Part shown: in pieces, positions 30,242 through 43,172 of the stretch
Layout of the letters: every line of letters starts with the position of its first letter
Numbering within the stretch: position 1 is the stretch's first letter
DNA from: Symsagittifera roscoffensis
Lineage: Eukaryota > Xenacoelomorpha > Acoela > Convolutidae
Reading direction: 5' to 3'
Assembly: GCF_963678635.1 (NCBI RefSeq)
Contig: NC_087068.1
Coordinates: 31,188,318-31,252,317 of the forward strand
DNA length: 64,000 bases
The notes under the pieces: model-generated
Seen by the model: the letters and a program-made list of their open reading frames with translations, nothing else
Databases searched by the model: none
Told to the model about the DNA's origin: nothing
Program-made: the position numbers and the translations under genes

Positions 30242-33200
30242 CTACATTCTGCTTAACTTTGCCCCCTGAATGTACGCACCAGAGTAATGCCAAACGGGAC
30301 TTGGCGTCTCACGCATTGGCCTTACTTTGACCGACGAATATCGGTGCTTCACATAAGAGTGACTGATCCTTGACTTCCTAACACATAACCGATAAGAGCA
30401 GAACGGACACCTTTGCACCCCATCACCTGTGCTGGTGTCTTGGTTTAATGCAAAGGATTGCCGACTCAGTTGGGGTGCTGAGACCGTCGGTTCTGATGCG
30501 CTGATCATTTTCACATGCGGGTAGCAGTTTTGCATGTGGTTAGCAACCAAAAATGCTTTTCTTTGACATCCCGTTGCTTGGCTCCTGGGGATTTCTATTA
30601 ATGTTTCAATTCCTTTAATACTTTAAATTCCTTTATTTATTTCACCTTCATAAGAGGTCTGGACCAAGGGCTTGTGTTTATCTCTTCTTTGCTATGAACA
30701 GTTCTTTCACAATTTTCTTTAAATAATTAAACTGTTTGCAAACTGTTGCCAATAGCATTTGCTTTAAAATCCCCACCATCTGTAAACTTAAGTTTGACTG
30801 TCGAATTTTGCAACTAACTGTCCTGATCAAACTTTGTCTTGAGGCCATGGTTGTCAAGATCAGCTCTTAGCTTCCTAATCTACTCATTTTGCTAAATTTG
30901 AGCACCTTTAAGTCAATCCTTTAAGCTATCGACTCCGATGTTTTTAAAGGAAGCGTACAGTTGAACCCTTCTCCTGCATTGTTGGTGTGCGACTGGCGTT
31001 CTTTTTACCTTTTCAATCAATTCCTTTAGTTTCATGCCGTTTCTCTTTTCTAGCCTTAGACACAACCTTTTAGCACGGTGTATACCTCTTCTAGTCCACC
31101 AAGATCAGTACATCTGATGACAAGGTTCTCTAAGCTATATAGCGGGGATGTCATCAGCAAAGTCTCGATGAGGAGACCCTTGCTCCTTGAGGTCAATCTT
31201 TTTGACACCAAGGTCGGTCTAAGACGTAGCTTTGCTATCCTTTTCTTAGAAATGCGAGCACTGTTAGCCTTGTCATCAGGTGATATGATTATGCTGATGA
31301 ACTCAAAATAATTAACCTGTTCAACGTGATCACTGATCAAATTGTTGAGGGGACATAAACAATGTCTGCGGTGTTGATAAGAGTACTTTAGTTTTCTTGA
31401 CAGATAATTCTAATTGAGCCAATCCAAATTTTTTGTCTTCCCATTCCGCAAACTAGTAGCATTTGCTTCGTTGCCTGAGACAAAAGCGCTTGGAAAATTT
31501 CATCTCTCTCCACTGGTTTTGCTGGAGAGGAAGTGAAAAAAGATGATAAACAACAAGTGGCCCAAAACGCACCCTTGCCGCCTTCCTGGGTTCTTTACAA
31601 AGGTGTTATCCTTATCTTATCAAGGTTACCGATCGTCTTAGTGTGGAGCGCTTTAACCACACTGATGATATCTCCTGGGGTTCCAAAATCTCTCGGAGCT
31701 ATAAACAGCACTTCACTATCAATTGACTCAATAGTTTTTACTGGTCGATGAAAGTCATACAAAGAGGTTACTGGCTTTTAATCTTTCTCTAACGAGAACA
31801 ACTATTTGCCAAGATAGCTTAGCCCGTTGACGTGTGGCCTCGAAATCCAAACTGATAGGGTGAGATCTTGGGCAGCTGCTTGTTTATCCTGTTTGCAATC
31901 ACCTTAGCGAACAATTTGTCATCCCGGTCAAGATTGAAAATGCTCCAATAATTGTTGGGTTCTGCTCTGCTTCTTTTTCTGAACATTTTGAGTACTCCTA
32001 CACCACTCCGAATTTGAAGAGTTTTTCCAGGTTAAGCAAAATAGCAAATAATTTTTTTTGAGAGACCTGAGGGTTTTTGTGAGCAACTTAAAACAATCAC
32101 TGGTGATCTGACTTGCACCGGAAACCTTACCAGCGTTGGTTTCTCTCAAGGCTCTCCAATATCTCATTTTGAGCATACCTGCTCAATTTGTTGCATTTTA
32201 GGTTTAGCTTTTTCCTTTTTGCAACCAACTCGTCAGTTCTATTATTTCGAAGCTAACTGTGTATACTTATTCTACTTCAAACGCCGAGGGTTGTTCGATA
32301 GTTAGATACTCAAAGAGAATACTTTTTTTGCTGAATTCTCTGGATCCGCTGACCTGGCATTGATATTGAACATCAACTCCTTGAGAGTTCCATTGAAGCT
32401 TTTAATGGGGTCAATGTGGGACAGGCGCTTATCTGACGCGAGAAGTTTGCGACTTTGGGCAGATTTCAGACAGGTATTTTTTAGACCATTATGCAGGAGA
32501 CTTCCTTTTAAAGCTTTTTCTGAGAAGGTTTTCACTATCAAACGACATTTTATTTTTTCTTTCGGGGTAAAATCACGCCGAGTAGTTTTGCATGATCGTA
32601 GTGATGCCCTGTACTAACTCTGCAACTGGCTCTCAAATCTCTCCAATCCTTGTTCCGATCGGACAAGATGTAATCTATGACTGCACCGGAGCTTCTGGGC
32701 TGACGCCACGTTATAAACCTACTTGAATGCTTCTACAATATTGGGTTCACGATTTTCAAATTTTGTGTCGAACAAAACTCCAGAAACTTTTGATCATTTG
32801 AGTTTGTTTGTTGGTCGGTAGTCCAAACACCAGCTAGTGGTTTCAATTTGGTCAACTTCCCTTACTGATTCTCGCATTAAAATTACCCAAAATCAGAGTA
32901 TGATATCGAAATTTATGGCTGGGGAAGCCGTCTTTAATTACTCTGAAGAGATCATCGTAGAAACAATCAAACCGCGTTTCACGTTTTTCATTATCGGGGT
33001 TAATGTGACTTTATCAAATAGCTATTTCGAACGTTCCACTATTAATGCGAATTTTTAACGGGGCAACCATACCTCGGTCACTTTGGCATCTGTACCCGGT
33101 TAGTTTCATTTTCAAAGGTTTAAAAATAAGAGCAACCCCGTTTCTACTTTTTCTCTCGAGGTCACTCGAGCACCCAATAGTGTGATTTCTACCAAGATCA

Positions 33201-33349
33201 AGGACTCTGTCGTTGTTCAAGCGGGTTTTGCATGATGGCAGGACGTCAAAACCCCGCTCTAGCATCAATTGTTCTAATTCGACTCTTTCAATTGTTTTAG
33301 GGATTCTGCTATTCAAATGCCCAAGCTTCCACGATTGCTGCCTCACCAA
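30242..33349 (-). pseudogene. Decayed LINE with APE endonuclease, RT and C-terminal C2H2 finger
   Basis: Minus-strand pieces in the correct order. 33014-33349 is the endonuclease start (WKLGHLNSRI, LEQLMLERGFDVLPSCKTR, NGVALIF, SDRGMVAPLKIR). 32302-32541 is the linker (AQSRKLLASDKRLSHIDPIK). 31928-32176 is the RT start (YWRALRETNAGK, SGASQITSDCFKLL). About 31560-31700 holds VVKALHTKTIG and RQGCVLGHLLFIIFF. 31056-31340 is the thumb (NYFEFISIIISPDD, SPLYSLENLVIRC). 30242-30550 is a tail with CPFCSYRLCVRKSRISHSYVKH, a C2H2 finger of the kind that ends some LINE polyproteins. Many frame changes and stops: a fossil. Its thumb is more like the RTE-type element at 13905 than like the 35673-39253 LINE. 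Confidence 0.75.
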
Positions 33350-34555
33350 AACATTGTCTCGAGCCGGTCGCTCATGTTTCCGTTAGGTTTGTTTCATTAA
33401 TTTGACTCTAGGTATCTTTTTAACAGCTATGGCTTACTAAACCGTACAATGACTGGTGTTATTTTATCGATCTTATTATAGACCGGAAAAGTTTCTGTTT
33501 AAGGAAATATGCTATTGATAAATTTTTGAAAAAAATGCTCTGTCTGGTTCTCCATGTGCCAGCTAGCTTGGAATTTATTTGTAAATTGGACACATATGAT
33601 TTAAAGTGTGGTTTGATTGAACCTATGAAACTGATACAATGAAAAACCAAAAATTTTATACTGTTTCAACTTTATTACCGCAAGTTTTTAAAACAATTAA
33701 CGAAAGTTGTCTTAGACGTGTAGCCTACTTTGAAAACAGTTTAATCAGATATTCATTATTACGTAAATCAGCGAAACAATCATTACCGGAAATCACCTAA
33801 AATTGAAATTAGGCAAGCAGTTTTATCATAATACAACCTCTTATTTGAAGAAAAAGCCGGGTACAGAATTTTTAACTAACTCTTAAGCGGCTGAACTGTA
33901 TTTCAGTTGCTCAATTATAGCTTTGTACATTAACGTTTTTTAAAATTTATTTCACTTATCTCACTTTTTAATTCAGTTGTTCATTTTACCACAGTAAGGC
34001 AAAACGCCAAATGGGGGCCTAGATTTCAAAGATCAATTTCATTTTCAAGATGATTGCAACAGCACAGGGAAAAGGAATCGACCCGCAGAATTTTAGCGGT
34101 TTTGAGAAAAAGTGAGAGATGAAACTATTTTGGGAGCATTTGGCAATTATAAGAATTTTGCTGATTCTTCATGTTTTTTTTCGTGTTTTGTCTTACCACA
34201 AACTGAAATAACAAACCCACTATTTATTACCCGATATCTTGTGAGTTCACACTTTTGTAATTAGTGGAGAACAAGCTTTTTCAATCGCGGAACCATTATG
34301 GCTTACAAAAAAAACTCCCCGTACTGACTATAATGGTTTCGGATCACCTCAATGCATTTTGAACCGGTTAACCATGTACAATTCAGGATAAAATTGTGTT
34401 TTAAATCTATTCAAGTTTCTATTTTGGTGGCCTAATCTATTCGATAGTCTAAAAAGTTCAAGAAGATTCATCCAGGAAAATTACCTTTTGATTTCGCTAG
34501 CTTCTTTAAACCATCCAAAATTAAACGAAATCAATTTAAATCTCTCTGTATAAAA
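33350..34555. other. No gene recognised
   Basis: AT-rich sequence without a usable frame; the short minus frame at 33459-33650 has no recognisable features. Confidence 0.4.
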
Positions 34556-35560
34556 TTATTGTTCCGATTTTCGATACAAAAGTAACGGAATATTTGTGCT
34601 CGGGTGGTTTTTTTTCTTCAGCAAATTTCGACTTTTCAACTAGCCTTTTTTGATGGAATTTTTTTTATATCATTCATTTATTGTTGTCCTGAGCTTAAAT
34701 TTGAAAATATATTTTTCATCTGTGATCATTTTTCGTAAAGTTATGGGGGTTTAAAGATTGCCATTTTGGCCATCTTGGGACAATTAACGCACGATATAAT
34801 TCGCGCTATTAACGCATAAGCGGAGATTTAATCCGTCTTAGAAATCGTTCCAAATTGGTTGAAAAAAACTTATTTGCCGTAATTGATTTGATAAAAGGAG
34901 CAAAAGCTATTGTTTTGTACTTCATATGGCGTGTGGGGAGATGATTTTCACAGAAAAAATTTCAAATTTTTGAAAAAACTTTCATATTATTTTATTTCAT
35001 TTAATTTTCTTATGTTGTTTATGTTATTACTGCTCCAGAAACCTTAGAGCCAGTCCAAACAATTAGGGCTTCGCCTTGATACGAGTAGTCTTGTTTTGAT
35101 TTCGTTGAAATTTGGATGGGATCATGAAGCTACCAAAATCGACAGTTAAATATTTATGGAGCAGTAGTAACATAAAAAAATTAAAATAAAACAAAATAAA
35201 ATAAGATAAAATGAAAAAAATATATATAAATATTGAAATTTTTTTTATGAAAACGTTCCCCCAAACGACATATACAAAAGAATAGATTTCCCTCCTTTTA
35301 ACAAATCAATTATAGCTAATAAGCTTCTTTCAATCAATTTGGAACTATTTCTAATACTGGAACGATTTCTAAGATTATATATCTGCTCACGCGTTAATAG
35401 CGCGAAATATATACGCGCGTTAATTGTCCCAAGTGGGCCCAACTGGCAATCTTTAGCCCCTCCCCTCCCCCACAATTTTACGAAATTTGTCACAGAAAGA
35501 ATATCTTTTTAAATTTGAGCTCAAGACAAAAATACCTTTTGGCAAGACACAACAGGATTT
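34556..35560. mobile_element. Fold-back element made of two inverted R1 units
   Basis: Left unit from TTGTTCCGATTTTCGATAC (34562) inward, right unit ending in CTCAAGACAAAAATACC (about 35540). Inverted blocks include GGACAATTAACGC / GCGTTAATTGTCC, GATTTAATCCG / TAAGATTATAT, GGAGATGATTTTCAC / GAAAACGTTCCCCC and TTACTGCTCCAGAAA / TTTATGGAGCAGTA. The centre at about 35040-35090 carries TAGGGCTTCGCCTTGATACG, also found near 47190 and 49350. The terminal end is present on the left and lost on the right. No ORF of note. Confidence 0.75.
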
Positions 35561-35672
35561 TTTTTCTGGTTGGATAAATCTAGGAATATTTTGATATCCA
35601 TTTTGTATCCATATCGAATTCCACAGTCAACTCTCCACGTGCATTTATTCAATTCTTCATATTCTTCGAATC

Positions 35673-38084
35673 TTAACCAGAAATACGTAATATCGATTTC
35701 TTCAGTCCGTTTTTCTGACGCAGATCAATTTTCACAAAGTTTGCTAGTCTGCATGTCTGATAAAAGAACTTTTCTTCCAAGATTCTCTTTCTTGGTCTCT
35801 GCAGCTGAAACAGATTACAGCGCGAGGAATCTGTGTAGAATGGCATGTCAATTAGTTCGTTATCCCATCTACCCAGAATCAGTCTGAACAAAAACAAACG
35901 ATTGTTTACTTGAATGTACATAGGGAGTGGTAAAATTCCAAAAAATTTAAGACAAGCTTAGTAGCTTCCGCCATTTGGTGATATCCAGTTAACAATGCGC
36001 CTCTGTACATTATGCGCATAGCCATTATGTTTTGCTCAACCCATAGCAAGGTCTTCCGTAAACTAATATTGGCACTATCATTGTCTTATACAGATTAGCC
36101 TTTTTTGTCCAATATATAAGCCAAACATTACGTTTGATCCGGCAGAAAACTCTTACTGCCTTCTTACAGGCTTTTTTGATGCGTTGGTCTCATTTAAGGT
36201 CATTCGAAAGCATCAAACCTATATCTGATTGCGTTAACTCTTTTTCGATAATGTAATTTCCAAATTAAAAATTCCTTTTATTACCGTTGATAGAAACTTG
36301 AGCACATTTATTCATCATGAAAGGCATGTGATTTGTTTCTGTCGATTTTGAACGAGCGTATAAAATCTTTTTGTAATAAATCGGGTTCTGTTCCATTGGT
36401 TCTGTTCCAATGGGTTCTGATATAAACTTCGCATCATCAGCAAACACAAGAGAGAAAAGACATTTGCAGTTTGATGGCTAATCGTTCACAAAAACAAGGA
36501 AAAGTAATGGCGCATTAATACTCCACTGAGATACTCCACTTGTTATTTTAAGTTCCCATAAAAATTCTTTGTTAACTTTAACAAATTGGCTACAATCTGT
36601 TACATCATATTTCAATTAAAGTAGTAATTTACCTCTAACGCCGGTTTCAAATAATTTTTTAAGGGGCACGCCATGATCGACGCGTTCGAAAGCTTTGCTG
36701 TAATCCGTGAAAATGACATATATTTCTTTTTGATTTTCAGTACCATTATGTACTTTTTGAAGGAATGTTAATAACTTAGTAACCGTCGATCGATTCCTTC
36801 TAAATCCAAACTGTGAGCTGGGTAAAAATTGTGAATAGTGGTTGTAATGCCGAATGAACAAAATCCGTGCAAGAATTTAGGAAGGGATCGATAGAAGAGA
36901 CACTGGGTTTGATACATCGCATTTGTCGTTCTTTTTATGGAGTGCAGATACTTTTGCAACTTTCAAGACTTTTGTATATTCACCGGTTTGCAAAATTTTT
37001 CGATATTTCTGTGTAAGAGAAGGGAATAGAGAAATGCAGAGTTTGTGAAACAAAAAAAGTGGTAATTCATCTGCTCCTTTACTTTTGTTGACATTCAAGT
37101 TTTCACAAATTTCGATTACTTCTTTGATTTCGATGCTTATTTTTTTTACAACTGGCATATCAGCAGACAACTTGTGAGCAAACTCAAATGAGCTGGCTGG
37201 ATTTACCATAAACCGAAGAAAAGAACTTTGCATATAAATCTGCTTTATCTTTTTCAGAATGAGCAGCGAATTCGTTGTAAAACATTTTGAGTGGTAAATT
37301 TGGTTTCCTTAAGGTTTTGAAATACTTGAAAAGATTGGAGGTTGTTCTTCCTTGTGCTAATTTATCTTCGTATTGAATTTTGTCCATAATACTAGATGTA
37401 TTGACCAATTCTTGTAAGGCTTGTTTTTTTGTATGAGCTTCTGGATATTTTCGTCTTGCAGTTTACAAGCATTTATTGTAGTGTGACGTTTTTTGATTTA
37501 TCCAGGGAGGTAATAAGAATCTATGAGCAGTTCGTTTAGGTTTCGTTTCTGGTACAGAAATTTGAAGCCATTTATACCACAATTCTATCAGGGTTGGATC
37601 AGCAATAGGGCTCAAATTTAATAATGATCAAAGTTTCAGCGAGCTTCTGATAATCACCTTTGCAATAGCTATAAACGACCTCTGCCCAAATTTTTTTTCA
37701 AAAAGCATTTTGTTACAATACACACCTTCAATTTGATGGGTTAGTGGTTCGACAGATTTAAAAATTCAGGTTCCACCTTTGCTTTTGAAATGTCAAAGTT
37801 CTAGTACTTGCCGTAAAAAGGTTTATTTTTTGTTCTAAGTTGATTTGCTCCATCAAGTTTAAGAATTCAGTTTTAATTGATGAACGTGATGGAATCATGT
37901 TCCAATCGATTGCAGGAAAATTGAAATCTCCGTGCATAATAATGTCATCTACTTTTGTTTTGGCTTTCTTGATAAAATTGAATAAGTTTTGCAAATCCTC
38001 ATATGTGAAGGCATATTTGCTGTTGGATGGGGGTAAATAACACGTAACCAGGAGAACTTTTTGTTTCCCATGAATATAGTACAT
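35673..38084 (-). pseudogene. Decayed CR1/L2-like LINE ORF2: endonuclease and reverse transcriptase
   Basis: Minus-strand order. Endonuclease at 37758-38084 (LLVTCYLPPSNSKYAF, DIIMHGDFNFPAIDW, which is the GDFN box). Pre-RT and RT at 36877-37408 (LNVNKSKGADELPLFLF, KVSALHKKNDKCDVSNPVSLLS), 36616-36861 (SQFGFRRNRSTVTKLL, IFTDYSKAFERVDHG with motif A Asp) and 36265-36447 (FADDAKFI, the FADD box). Thumb at about 35980-36235 (GLMLSNDLK, KKACKKAVRVFCRIKR, IVPILVYG). Conserved tail at 35673-35921 (LILGRWDNELIDMPFYTD). Several stops and frame changes; dead. Confidence 0.8.
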
Positions 38085-38473
38085 GCAACTTTTGCTCTGT
38101 TTATTTCATAGCCGATATTCAACCGCTCTGCCATAAAAGCTCGATAAACGCAAACTATTGTTCCACCGTGTGAGGTAGTTTTGCCTTCTACTATTTTTCT
38201 TTTTGCACAAAAACACTAAAATTGAGACCAAAATAATTCCCCCTTTAAAACATCCTTTGTAAGCCAAGTTTTCGTTATACAAATTATGTCATAGTGTTAA
38301 TAGAAACATGATTTGCTTAAATTTTACGTCTTTCGGATTAGTAAATGCTTCTTATGATATAACGTAACAAACTGAGTTCTCCCGTTGATTTTTCTATTCA
38401 CTCGTCCAGATCAATAACTTGATTCTCAACATTCAAGGTACCATGTTTAACTTGAACAGACTTGGGATCTATA

Positions 38474-39253
38474 TTATCGTTGTTTGGTTTTTCTCTTCTC
38501 TTTTTCAACAATTTCTGTTCTTTGAGTTGTTTTTTTTTGTTCAGGGATTTTTGAAAGAAACACGCGATACGCTCTACCGTTTTTTGTTGGTTCGTATAAT
38601 TTGAGCATTGGTGACCGCGCTAACATTGTTTCTACAGTGTGACTATCTGAGAATTTCACTAATATTTGTCTCGGTTTTAGTCTGGTTGGATCAAATTTAC
38701 CTAGCCGGCGGAATCCCGATACCCCTACAGACTTCAAACCCAAATTTTCAAAAACTCCTAGTATGTTTGCTTGTTCATGGTCAAAAATTTCTTTACTTGT
38801 GGGATTTTGCGCGCGCGAAACATTTAAATCCTTTCCAATTTTAAATTCCGGAACACCACTGAATCTTATTTCTGTTTCATATTCATTCAAGAGTTTAACA
38901 GAACTAACCGCAGAAGAATACTAAGCTTCGGGATTTGGCGCGGGTAGCTGGCTCTGAGCACCAATCGCGGCCTTCACTTTATCAATTGAAGTCTTTAGCT
39001 CAACCGATTCTCCTGATAGAGTTGTTGATTTTTCACACTTATTTTTCTTGGCTGCTGGAATACATCCGTCTTAAAAAAAAATAACATTTTTTTACCTCTC
39101 CAGAAACTTGTAGTCGTCCTTGCTGTATCCAAAACATGCACTGTGCACCCAGCGTTGACAGGTTTTGCACATAATCCAGTTCCCTCCACCATGCTTGAAA
39201 CAAATGGAGCAAGATTCCTTCTTTGATGCCAACCTCGACCTCGTCCCAGGCAT
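38474..39253 (-). pseudogene. LINE ORF1: PHD-finger and RRM-like nucleic-acid-binding protein, decayed
   Basis: Begins at ATG 39253 (MPGTRSRLASKKESCSICF). The first domain has CSICFKHGGGNWIMCKTC followed by QRWVHSACFGYS, a PHD-type zinc finger as found in ORF1 of CR1/L2-type LINEs. After a gap with frame loss, 38474-38890 reads ETEIRFSGVPEFK, ILGVFENLGL, GFRRLGKFDP and PRQILVKFSDSHTVETMLA, ending in a Lys/Arg/Gln-rich tail; this is the RRM-like part of such ORF1 proteins, which coat the element RNA. It lies immediately 5' of the ORF2 remnant on the same strand. Confidence 0.75.
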
Positions 39254-40471
39254 TTCGTTATTTGAAACTATTTAATAACTTGAGTAAGACGAGATACTCA
39301 AATGCAAGAATCAATGATGACGTACCTTGCTCAGTGGTTGGTCAAAATCCTGTTCACCTTTTGACGTCTGATAGCACATTTAGAAAATTGCAACAGTCCG
39401 ACAAAGTTTTTTTTTGTTTTGTCTTCATTGTAACGATAATAAAGCCTCGCAGTATTCCGGTTTAAGGACTAGCAGTACTAGTCTCAACACTGGAAGTAAT
39501 AACGTTGACAAGATAACTAAAAAGACTGGTGCAGCGATGCAGATATTGGATTTGACGCAGTTACTTCAATTTCTGAAGGCAGCAGTGCTTGAAATTTTTG
39601 ACAGAAAATCAAAAAACACAAAAGTTATATTTTAATTATTTTTTGGTTTTTTAAGTAGTGTAAAAGTTTTCTGAACCAGAGCATTATGACCTGATTGAAA
39701 AATTATTTAGAATCCAGTGATATACCAATTGATTTTCTTCGCTTAAGCGATAAGTGTGTTTTGTTTGTAAAATTTAATTGAGTGGGAAACAATTAATGCT
39801 ACAATGAAAGACTCGGTAGAAAAACTCATGTGTTTTTCAGTTTTTTAACTTTGCAGACGCACTTCACGGTAAATCAATCAGTACAGAAAATTAGATAATA
39901 ACACTCAGTTGCTTTGATTTCAACATATTTCATGTAGAAAAAAAATATTTGAGAAACTATTAAAATTACCATATACCTAAATAGAAAAATAAATTCTCAC
40001 CGAAATAGTTCTGTTTCTCTTTGAATTTGTTTACGTGTTATTTGATTTGTTTTTCTGCAAATCTTTTTTACCATATATTCTGAGTCTTCACACTTGTATT
40101 TAATGGAGCACAAATCAGAATTCCGAAAGTGAAACGGCTTATTTTGCAGAACTTGGCTCTAGGCTTCCTAAGTACAACAAAAATAATTGAACTGATGCAA
40201 GAAAATTATGGTCTTACTCGAAAACCAAGGGTCTTATTAAAATTATTTAAAAAGAAAGTTAATAAAAATTTCAATAGGTATGACTTTGAAATTTGAAACT
40301 TGAATGACTTTACCAGCTACATGTACAAGGCCAAAAGCAATATATTATGCCTAGAGGGAGATCCTAAAGAGCAGCACTGCTCTTAGAGTAGGATATCTGG
40401 AGAGTAAGGAGAAGACAGCCAGCATCAACTCAACAAACAAATTAACTTAAGGGCTAAAGTTTAAAAACAGT
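39254..40471. other. No gene recognised
   Basis: No domain or repeat could be recognised; frames at 39223-39635 (plus) have no features of a real gene. Confidence 0.4.
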
Positions 40472-41340
40472 TCAGAGAGGTCCTGATTTTATTTTAGGTA
40501 AAAATTGAAAAAACTGTTTATAGAATCTCAAACAGCTAACTTGTGACATTTCATGTATTTTAACTGATATCAAGTCATTTTGTTTTAAATAGTTAAAAGC
40601 CTGCACAATTCTAAATGTAAGCGATCTCTTTTTAGTGGAAGTAGAAAATCTTGTCACTTTAGTTATGCCTTTCGCTTCGCTCCTGGTACATGGTCCCTTT
40701 TTTTCGGAGTAAATCTGAGACAGAAAACCATTTTTTTGTCCGATCGCAATTCCTTAAGCAAGTATTTAAACTTATCAAAAAAGTATAAATCAAAAACAGT
40801 AAGCAATCTGTTTTTGTCCATAATTTCTTTAATTGATTCATATCTACGTTTGAAAAAAATTGCTCTCAAGATATTTTTGTAGTTTCATTATCTCGGTAAG
40901 GCGAGATTGGGATGTTTTGCCTTATATTAAATATCCATAAAGGATTATAGGAATTACACATGCTTTGTAGAAGCAAAGCATCTGCTGTTTAGAAAAATAA
41001 ACCTAGCTTTCCAGGCAATGGCACAAAATTTGGTAATTTTTTGCACACATGTTCAAGTGAAACTTGAAAGTAAGTTTTTATCAACAAAAATGCCTAAATA
41101 TTTACACACATTTAGAATTTGAACTGAAGTACCGAAAACAAAGTAATCATTTGAAAAGTTACTACCAAATTTCATTGTTTGAGTTTTACCAGGATTGACA
41201 CAAAGTCCATTCGTTTTAAACTATCTATCCACTTTATTTAACGAACTATCAAAGCTATCGCAAAAAATTTTTTCTGCATTGCATATTGTAGTATCATCAG
41301 CAAATACATCCTCAGATCCTTCAGCAATTTTCGCCTAACT
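40472..41340 (-). pseudogene. LINE RT fragment (3' half)
   Basis: The minus strand reads a FADDTTICNAEKIF box (41270-41310), NGLCVNPGKTQTMKF, NVCKYLGIFVDKNL, CFYKACVIPIILYGYLI and a C-terminal tail through 40480 (AFNYLKQNDLISVKIHEM). There are four or more in-frame stops and a frame change near 40660-40860. Same type as the fragments at 60480-60965 and 61960-62640; 5' truncated. Confidence 0.75.
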
Positions 41341-42730
41341 TTTTACATTGAACAAAAAAAACGATGGATGAAGAACTCATCATTTCTTAGCTAATTTTCT
41401 TTTTTCTTCCTAGAAGAAATTTTTGCTGCAAAAAATTTGAAGCTTAAAACTCAATCGCTCTTTGTTTTCATCGAGAGGTTGTGAGGACTCCTGCGATAAA
41501 TTATCAAGGCAAAAGCTCTAAATGATTCTGCTTTTCGTAGTAGCTTTTTTCACAATATCAAGAGCATTGAACAAAAACTTGGATGTACATTTTCACCATC
41601 TGATTTCTGGCTCAGTTAGAGGAAGTCAAATCCTCCCTTTGAGAGCAAAATTGCAAGAAAAAAAAAGGTTTTATTTTCAAACAGAAGTCTTTCCCGGTAC
41701 TCGGATTCAGTATTGAATACGCCGCCTCCCCTAGTCAGTATTGAATAACTGGGAATAACCTCTAATTTTCTGTCAAATACTCAGACGGAATTATATTATC
41801 TAAGCTTTAGGCAACTATATGTTTCAGATGGTATAAAAACATTTGTCAAAAATTGTTTAGAAATCGAAAGTGGGTGAAGGAAAAACAAACCTGAAAGTAT
41901 CTATTCTAAGCTTTTTCTAAGCGTTGGGGCAAGCAATTGATTTTTTGTTTCGATTAGATTTTTGGCCGAGTAATTAGAACTTAGCATGCAGAAAATTCAG
42001 AAATTCATCAAAAAAATTGCAATTTTTTTGGAAAAGTTTTTGAATAAGCTAAAAGTTTTTGATTAACTACTTGGGTTTTTAATTGATTATGTCTGCATCA
42101 TTAATGGCAACGACTCACGAAGCACTGCTGTAAACTTTTCAAGGGCAACTTCTCATTGCTCTTATCTAAAACTCATTTCAAGAAATAATTCAAAGAATTG
42201 ATTTTACGATTCAGTTGTATGAAATTGGCATTAAAAACAACTAAAGTTTATCGTTTTTATTACTCAAAGCTCTCTGAACAAAGATTAAAGATTATTCGAA
42301 TGAAAAATTCTGCTGTTCGATACTTGCATTATTTCACCACCATTGATTTGCCAAATTTCTCTGAAACTTTCACATACACAAAGTAACAAGTCTCAAGCAC
42401 ATGCTTTAAAAAAAAACAAGAACTTAAACTTGTTTGTTATTTATGTTTTTTTATTTATATATTTTTGCGTCTGGTGGTGAAATACTTTGAAAAGCCCGCC
42501 GCTTCAAATATTAGGAATACTTCATTTATATAATAATTCACAAATTATAACCCTTCAATTTCTCAAAATTTTTTATGAAATAAATTATATATATTTTGAT
42601 CTGTTGATTAATGCGAATAACTCTTGCCGCGTTCATTAAATTAAGTTTCAATTTAGTTTCTGTTAAATTTGACCCCCTTTTTTCCCTCGTCACGCTTCTT
42701 TTTCCTCATTGTGTTCCTAAATCATGCCTG
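41341..42730. other. No convincing gene; one weak candidate frame
   Basis: A plus-strand frame at 41522-41716 codes for 64 residues beginning MILLFVVAFFTISRALNKN, which looks like a secretion signal, but nothing further supports it (no homology seen, stop before any domain). The rest is AT-rich with no repeat recognised. Confidence 0.25.
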
Positions 42731-43172
42731 CTATTGTTTGACTATTGTACTTTTAGTGACCACCCCTGTTTTTGCATCGTAGCCAATTGTGAGGTTGATT
42801 TCGGGTGGGGGGTTCTCGCCATTGATCCTGCTCGCAACAATTGCCTTGCATTTTTCATCCAGCATTCGATCACAACTACTCCAACACATGAACTCATTTG
42901 CACACAGTTTGAAAAAATGGTTGTTTTCAAACAGGGGCGGCGTTCTCATTGGCGAAGGATTGTAGTGGCTAAATTTAGATGGAGGCGAGTATTTACAGAC
43001 CAGAAAGTGTTCATAACTTCCGCAAATTTTGAGTGAACAACCAACTCTGTCCACTTCCGGTCGCATCCAGAGGAAGACAAAATTGGCAGCCAGGTTGAAC
43101 TTTTCGGACCCATCTGAACAATCCATGTAGCCAGACCGTTCATTTTTGAATTTGTAATGAAGGCACGATTTT
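42731..43172 (-). CDS. CAP/SCP secreted protein, exon 2
   Basis: The acceptor AACTTCAG ends at 43173; the exon starts in phase 2, which fits the exon 1 donor exactly. The joined coding length is 729 nt (242 residues plus stop TAG at 42731-42733). This exon carries the C-terminal CAP half: NFVFLWMRPEVDRVGC (counterpart of the usual HFTQxVWxxTxxVGC, with Asn for His), then EHFLVCKYSPPSKFSHYN (counterpart of VCNYxPPGN), followed by a cysteine-bearing tail (CANEFMCWSSCDRMLDEKC) and a low-similarity end. The first His of the family's metal site is in exon 1; the second is lost here. The plus-strand frame at 42611-43036 is a shadow. Confidence 0.85.

Noticed and set aside
39223-39635. Plus-strand frames near the LINE ORF1 as genes
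   Set aside because: No domain, no splice context; the left part is antisense to the PHD-coding segment.
41522-41716. Small secreted protein with signal-like start
   Set aside because: Only 64 codons, no splice context or homology; kept only as a weak candidate in the region note.
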